64,000 bases of DNA from Methanobrevibacter sp. (GTDB taxonomy: Archaea > Methanobacteriota > Methanobacteria > Methanobacteriales > Methanobacteriaceae), in NCBI RefSeq assembly GCF_015062985.1, contig NZ_SUTI01000004.1, positions 51,332 through 115,331 of the forward strand, in the 5' to 3' direction. Below the pieces are notes generated by a model. That model was not told where the DNA came from. It ran no database searches and saw only the letters and a program-made list of their open reading frames with translations. Position numbers and translations under genes: made by a program. How positions within the stretch are numbered: the stretch's first letter is position 1; the number at the start of each line of letters is the position of its first letter. Positions 59,829-64,000 of this stretch are shown piece by piece.

Positions 59829-62717
59829 TTATTTGCCGATATCCTCTACCAATTCCTTTGCATATGGAGTGATATTCTCATCAAGCATACGCTCTAAAAA
59901 TTGGCCGGTATAAGTTCCGGACTCGGCTATTTCTTCAGGTGTACCGGTAGCTATAACCTGACCTCCGCCATCACCGCCGTCAGGACCTAAGTCAATGATA
60001 TGGTCTGCTGTTTTAATGACATCCAGGTTATGCTCAATTACAACAACGGAATTGCCTGCATCAGTCAATCTGGCAAGAACATCAAGGAGTCTTTTAATGT
60101 CAGCGAAATGAAGACCTGTTGTCGGTTCGTCAAGAATATACAGTGTTTTACCGGTACTTGTTCTTGATAACTCTTTAGCAAGCTTAATCCTTTGAGCTTC
60201 TCCACCGGATAATGTTGTTGCAGGCTGACCTATTTTCATATAGCCCAGTCCAACATCATATAATGTTTGAAGTTTTTTGGTGATTTTCGGAAGGTTTTCA
60301 AAGAATTCCAATGCTTCTTCAACAGTCATTTCCAAGACTTCATAGATATTTTTACCTTTATATCTTATATCCAAGGTCTCTTCATTGTATCTTTTACCGC
60401 CACAAACTTCACATGGCACATAAACATCCGCTAAAAAGTGCATTTCAATTTGAACAATACCGTCACCGGAACATGCTTCACATCTTCCACCTTTAACATT
60501 GAATGAGAACCTTCCCGGCTTATATCCTCTTGCTTTGGATTCAGGAGTGTTAGCAAACAGATCTCGGATATCCGTAAATACACCTGTATAAGTTGCAGGG
60601 TTGGATCTTGGTGTTCTTCCAATAGGCTTTTGGTCAATTGCAATTACCTTGTCAACATTTTCCAATCCTTCTATTTCATCGTATTTACCTGCAAATGTGA
60701 ATTTTTTAGCAAGCTTTCCTTTAGCTCCCTTATATAAGATTTCATTAATTAAACTACTTTTACCGGAACCGCTAACGCCTGTTACACAAGTGAATTTGCC
60801 CAATGGGATTTCAACATCAATGTGCTTCAGATTGTTTTGGGCGGCACCTTTAATTGTTATGAACTTGCCGTTTCCTTCCCTTCTTGTTTCAGGGATGTCA
60901 ATTTTTTTAACTCTTGAAATGTATTGCCCTGTTATGGAATCAGGATTTTTCATAATGTCCAATGGTGTTCCCTGAGCTATCACTTTACCGCCATGCTCAC
61001 CTGCTCCAGGACCAATATCCACAACATGATCTGCAGATAAGATGGTCTCTTCGTCGTGCTCAACAACAACCAAAGTATTTCCTAAATCTTTAAGCCTCTT
61101 TAACGCTTCAATAAGTTTGATATTGTCTCTTTGATGGAGCCCAATACTAGGTTCATCCAAAATGTATAACACACCTACAAGGCCTGAACCTATTTGAGTT
61201 GCCAAACGAATACGCTGAGCCTCCCCACCGGACAATGTACCTGAAGACCTTGACATTGACAGATAATCAAGTCCAACTTCCACTAAAAAGCTTAAACGTT
61301 CCTTAATTTCCTTTAAAACTTCTTTTGCAATAAAATTCTCCCTTTCTGTGAGTTCTAAATCCTGGAAGAATTGATATGAATCCTTAATAGCCAAATCACA
61401 GACATCAATAATGGATTTTCCGCCGACTGTGACAGCCAATACTTCTGGCCTAAGCCTTTTACCGCCGCAGACATGGCATTTCCTGTCAGACATGAATTTC
61501 GAAAGGTATTTTCTGGAGTAGTTAGATTTTGTTTCCACGTATAATCTTTCCATTCTTGGAATAACCCCTTCAAATTTACGGTTAACCATGTAAGACTTAT
61601 TTCTGCGTTTAAATGTGAATGCTATTTTGTCTTTACATCCATATAGAATAGTATTTTGATATTCCTTATCCAATTCATTGAATGGAACATCCATGCTGAA
61701 ATTGAAATGCTTTGATACCGCTTCAAGCATCTGATAATAATAATTTTCTCTTTTTGCGGATTTTGACCAAGGCGCAATAGCTCCCTCGTTTAATGTCAAT
61801 GTCTTATCCGGAACGATTAAATCAGGGTCAATTTCCATTTTTGAACCTATACCATTACATTCAGGACAAGCACCCTGAGGAGCGTTGAATGAAAACATCC
61901 TAGGAGTCAATTCCTCAAAGTTGATTCCACAGTCAACACATGCGAAATGTTCGGAGTATCTCTTCTCATATTCCCCATCATCTGTTGTGAACAATACTGT
62001 AATCAACCCTTCAGTAAATTCCGCAGCGGTTTCAAGTGAATCAACCAGCCTCCTTTTGAAGTCAACATCCTTTCTGATTTTCAATCTGTCGACAACCACA
62101 TCAATGTTGTGCCTGTATGTCTTTGCAAGCTCAATGTCCTCATCCAAATCCCTAATCTCACCATCAACACGAACCCTTACGAAACCTTTGTTTCTGAGGT
62201 CCTCTAAAACATCCTTAAATTGGCCTTTCTTATCTCTGACGATTGGGGACAATATTTGAATTTTAATTCCTTCCCCTTCCTCAATGATTGATTCTCCAAT
62301 TTGTCCTATGGTTTGCTGTGAGATTTCTTTTCCACAATTCGGACAATGAGGAATTCCTATTCTTGCATATAATAATCTCAAGTAATCATAAATTTCTGTA
62401 ATTGTACCTACAGTTGATCTTGGGTTTTCTCTTGTTGTTTTCTGGTCTATTGAAATAGCTGGGGACAGTCCTTCAATTGATTCCATTTCCGGCTTTTTCA
62501 TTTGACCCAAGAATTGTCTTGCATAAGCTGAAAGTGATTCAACATATCTACGCTGTCCTTCAGCATAAATTGTATCAAAAGCTAATGAAGACTTTCCAGA
62601 CCCACTAATGCCTGTAATTACAATGAATTCATCACGGGGGACACTGACGTCAATATCCTGCAGGTTGTGCTCACGTGCACCCTTGATGACAATTTGTTTT
62701 TTTGACTCTTCTGCCAT
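59829..62717 (-). CDS. uvrA: Excinuclease ABC subunit A
   Basis: The 962-residue protein recognises DNA damage in nucleotide excision repair and loads UvrB. The two ABC ATPase halves are complete: Walker A GISGSGKS near residue 35 and GVSGSGKS near 645, two signature motifs SGGEAQRIRLA and SGGEAQRIKLA, and Walker B sites ILDEPSIGLH and ILDEPTTGLH. Zinc-finger Cys pairs are visible (CPNCGKE, CVDCGINF/CPECNG, CHVCGGKR, CEACSGDG/CEVCGGKR). Bacterial-type UvrABC is known in some methanogens and is thought to have come from bacteria. It follows uvrB by 109 bp with its own promoter-like TATA. Confidence 0.96.
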   Translation of the reverse strand: MAEESKKQIVIKGAREHNLQDIDVSVPRDEFIVITGISGSGKSSLAFDTIYAEGQRRYVESLSAYARQFLGQMKKPEMESIEGLSPAISIDQKTTRENPRSTVGTITEIYDYLRLLYARIGIPHCPNCGKEISQQTIGQIGESIIEEGEGIKIQILSPIVRDKKGQFKDVLEDLRNKGFVRVRVDGEIRDLDEDIELAKTYRHNIDVVVDRLKIRKDVDFKRRLVDSLETAAEFTEGLITVLFTTDDGEYEKRYSEHFACVDCGINFEELTPRMFSFNAPQGACPECNGIGSKMEIDPDLIVPDKTLTLNEGAIAPWSKSAKRENYYYQMLEAVSKHFNFSMDVPFNELDKEYQNTILYGCKDKIAFTFKRRNKSYMVNRKFEGVIPRMERLYVETKSNYSRKYLSKFMSDRKCHVCGGKRLRPEVLAVTVGGKSIIDVCDLAIKDSYQFFQDLELTERENFIAKEVLKEIKERLSFLVEVGLDYLSMSRSSGTLSGGEAQRIRLATQIGSGLVGVLYILDEPSIGLHQRDNIKLIEALKRLKDLGNTLVVVEHDEETILSADHVVDIGPGAGEHGGKVIAQGTPLDIMKNPDSITGQYISRVKKIDIPETRREGNGKFITIKGAAQNNLKHIDVEIPLGKFTCVTGVSGSGKSSLINEILYKGAKGKLAKKFTFAGKYDEIEGLENVDKVIAIDQKPIGRTPRSNPATYTGVFTDIRDLFANTPESKARGYKPGRFSFNVKGGRCEACSGDGIVQIEMHFLADVYVPCEVCGGKRYNEETLDIRYKGKNIYEVLEMTVEEALEFFENLPKITKKLQTLYDVGLGYMKIGQPATTLSGGEAQRIKLAKELSRTSTGKTLYILDEPTTGLHFADIKRLLDVLARLTDAGNSVVVIEHNLDVIKTADHIIDLGPDGGDGGGQVIATGTPEEIAESGTYTGQFLERMLDENITPYAKELVEDIGK

Positions 62718-62826
62718 AATAATCTCCTAAATTTAGTTATATATTATTAGAACAAACTACCTTATAAAATGTTTCTGAGAGCATTTGAAAAGTAATTCAA
62801 AATTATGTCCGATTTCCAAAAAGAAA

Positions 62827-64000
62827 TTATTTGTCAAAACCTTTCAAAGCATAAAGCTTATTCCTCAAATCAGCAGCCCTTTCAAAGTCAAGCCTTGCTG
62901 CTGCATCTTTCATATCCTTTTCCAAATCTCTAATCAATAAGCGAAGTTCATCTTTAGGCATTTTTTCAATATCTGCGCCTTTAACCTTATATTTTTCATC
63001 TTCCTCAGCAAGTTTTTCTTTTAATGTTCTCTGAGTGGATTTTGGAACAATTCCATGAACTTCATTGTATTTCATCTGTAATTTACGCCTTTTAAGCGTA
63101 ATGTCATAAGCGTTTTTAACGGAAGTGGTCATGTTGTCCACATACATTATTACGCGACCGTTCACATTTCTTGCTGCACGGCCGATTGTCTGTATCAGGG
63201 AAGTTTCATTTCTTAAAAATCCTTCCTTGTCTGCATCCAAAATAGCTACTAAGGACACTTCAGGCAAATCCAAACCTTCCCTTAAAAGATTAACTCCAAC
63301 CAAAACGTCGAATTTTCCCCTTCTCAAGTCATTTACGATGTCAATCCTCTCCAGGGTATCGATTTCTGAATGCATATACCTTACTTTAACACCTATCCTC
63401 GCATAATAATCGGTTAAATCTTCAGCCATCCTTTTTGTCAATGTGGTGACAAGCACCCTTTCATCCTTTTCCGCCGTGATTTTGACTTCCTTAAGCAAAT
63501 CCTCAACCTGACCTGTTACCGGCCTTATGATTACTTCAGGATCGACAAGACCTGTTGGCCTGATGATTTGTTCAACGACATTTCTTGATTTTGCAAGCTC
63601 ATATGGGGCAGGTGTCGCCGATACGTAAATAACCTGATTGACAGAAGCTTCAAACTCATCAAACCTTAAAGGACGATTCTCTTTAGCTGAAGGCAGTCTG
63701 AAACCATATTCGACTAAAGTTTCCTTACGTGCACGGTCTCCATTATACATTCCCCTGATTTGAGGAACGGTAACATGGGATTCGTCGATTATTGTTAGGA
63801 AGTCATCAGGGAAATATTCCAAAAGTGAATAAGGCTTATCGCCCCAGTCACGTCCTGATAAATGCATGGAATAGTTTTCTACCCCCGGACAGTATCCCAT
63901 TTCACGAAGCATTTCTATATCAAAACGAGTTCTTTGCTCCAATCGCTGAGCTTCTAGGAGCTTTCCCATTGAATTTAACTCTGAAAGTCTCTCTTCAAGT
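62827..64000 (-). CDS. uvrB: Excinuclease ABC subunit B (partial, N-terminus outside window)
   Basis: The C-terminal 390 residues are visible; the frame stays open to the window edge. They include SLLEYFPDDFLTIIDESHVT (helicase motif II region), the motif VSATPAPYELAKS, VRYMHSEIDTLERI, VGVNLLREGLDLPEVSLVAI, and the helicase motif VI segment QTIGRAARNVNGRVIMY. The end carries the UvrB/UvrC interaction domain (KDMKDAAARLDFERAADLRNKL). It nicks damaged DNA together with UvrC, which is not in this window. The terminal 27 or so residues match the usual family end. Confidence 0.96.
   Translation of the reverse strand, partial: LEERLSELNSMGKLLEAQRLEQRTRFDIEMLREMGYCPGVENYSMHLSGRDWGDKPYSLLEYFPDDFLTIIDESHVTVPQIRGMYNGDRARKETLVEYGFRLPSAKENRPLRFDEFEASVNQVIYVSATPAPYELAKSRNVVEQIIRPTGLVDPEVIIRPVTGQVEDLLKEVKITAEKDERVLVTTLTKRMAEDLTDYYARIGVKVRYMHSEIDTLERIDIVNDLRRGKFDVLVGVNLLREGLDLPEVSLVAILDADKEGFLRNETSLIQTIGRAARNVNGRVIMYVDNMTTSVKNAYDITLKRRKLQMKYNEVHGIVPKSTQRTLKEKLAEEDEKYKVKGADIEKMPKDELRLLIRDLEKDMKDAAARLDFERAADLRNKLYALKGFDK

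Overview
The window reads as the chromosome of a host-associated, AT-rich methanogen of the order Methanobacteriales, most likely Methanobrevibacter. The reasons are archaeal-type informational and methanogen-specific genes (ribosomal protein L37Ae, methanofuran enzyme MfnB, archaeal riboflavin synthase RibC, deoxyhypusine synthase, DUF371, DUF2193), a CbiMNQO cobalt importer, bacterial-type UvrA/UvrB, and above all a 29-kb tandem block of giant adhesin-like proteins typical of gut Methanobrevibacter. Almost every gene is on the minus strand; only pyrF and a small membrane-protein gene (9.0-10.0 kb) are on plus. The genus is inferred from gene content, since no search could be run.

Layout. 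0-6.2 kb: start of an L37Ae gene, mfnB-guaB, a LutA/LutB-like Fe-S pair, and a DUF2304-glycosyltransferase-ribC run. 6.3-8.8 kb: cbiM-cbiN-cbiQ-cbiO, with a terminator-like hairpin between cbiN and cbiQ. 9.0-13.5 kb: pyrF, a DUF5654-like protein, a membrane protein, dys, a winged-helix/CBS regulator and hisG. 13.6-15.9 kb: a metal P1B-type ATPase whose upstream region carries three copies of a 43-44 bp repeat. 16.0-17.5 kb: a radical SAM/SPASM peptide-modifying-type enzyme between two tiny Cys-rich ORFs. 17.6-21.3 kb: galU-epimerase-GT2-aldo/keto reductase, nearly gap-free. 21.4-22 kb: tRNA-Leu(GAG) and DUF371.

22.2-51.2 kb: five consecutive secreted adhesin-like genes (about 740-2722 residues). 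They combine parallel beta-helix regions with 80-90-residue Ig-like repeats. One adds a PQQ/WD-like beta-propeller, one a papain-type cysteine peptidase, and only the shortest has a visible membrane anchor. Each has its own AT-rich promoter region and its own hairpin-plus-T-tract terminator, so they look like independent transcription units. Four of the five start at non-AUG codons, including a probable AUA start.

51.3-56 kb: an overlapping operon of a Ski2-like helicase, a HerA/DUF853-type ATPase and a small winged-helix-like protein. 56-59.3 kb: DUF368, aquaporin AqpM and DUF2193, the last with a structured leader. 59.4-64 kb: a PII protein lacking the usual ligand residue, uvrA, and uvrB running off the window end.

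The points most worth a second look are the radical SAM/mini-peptide cassette, the repeat array before the metal ATPase, the adhesin block (AUA start, module triplication, recent 261-bp duplications, embedded peptidase and propeller), and the PII protein with Phe at positions 39 and 51. No mobile element, CRISPR array or rRNA was found.
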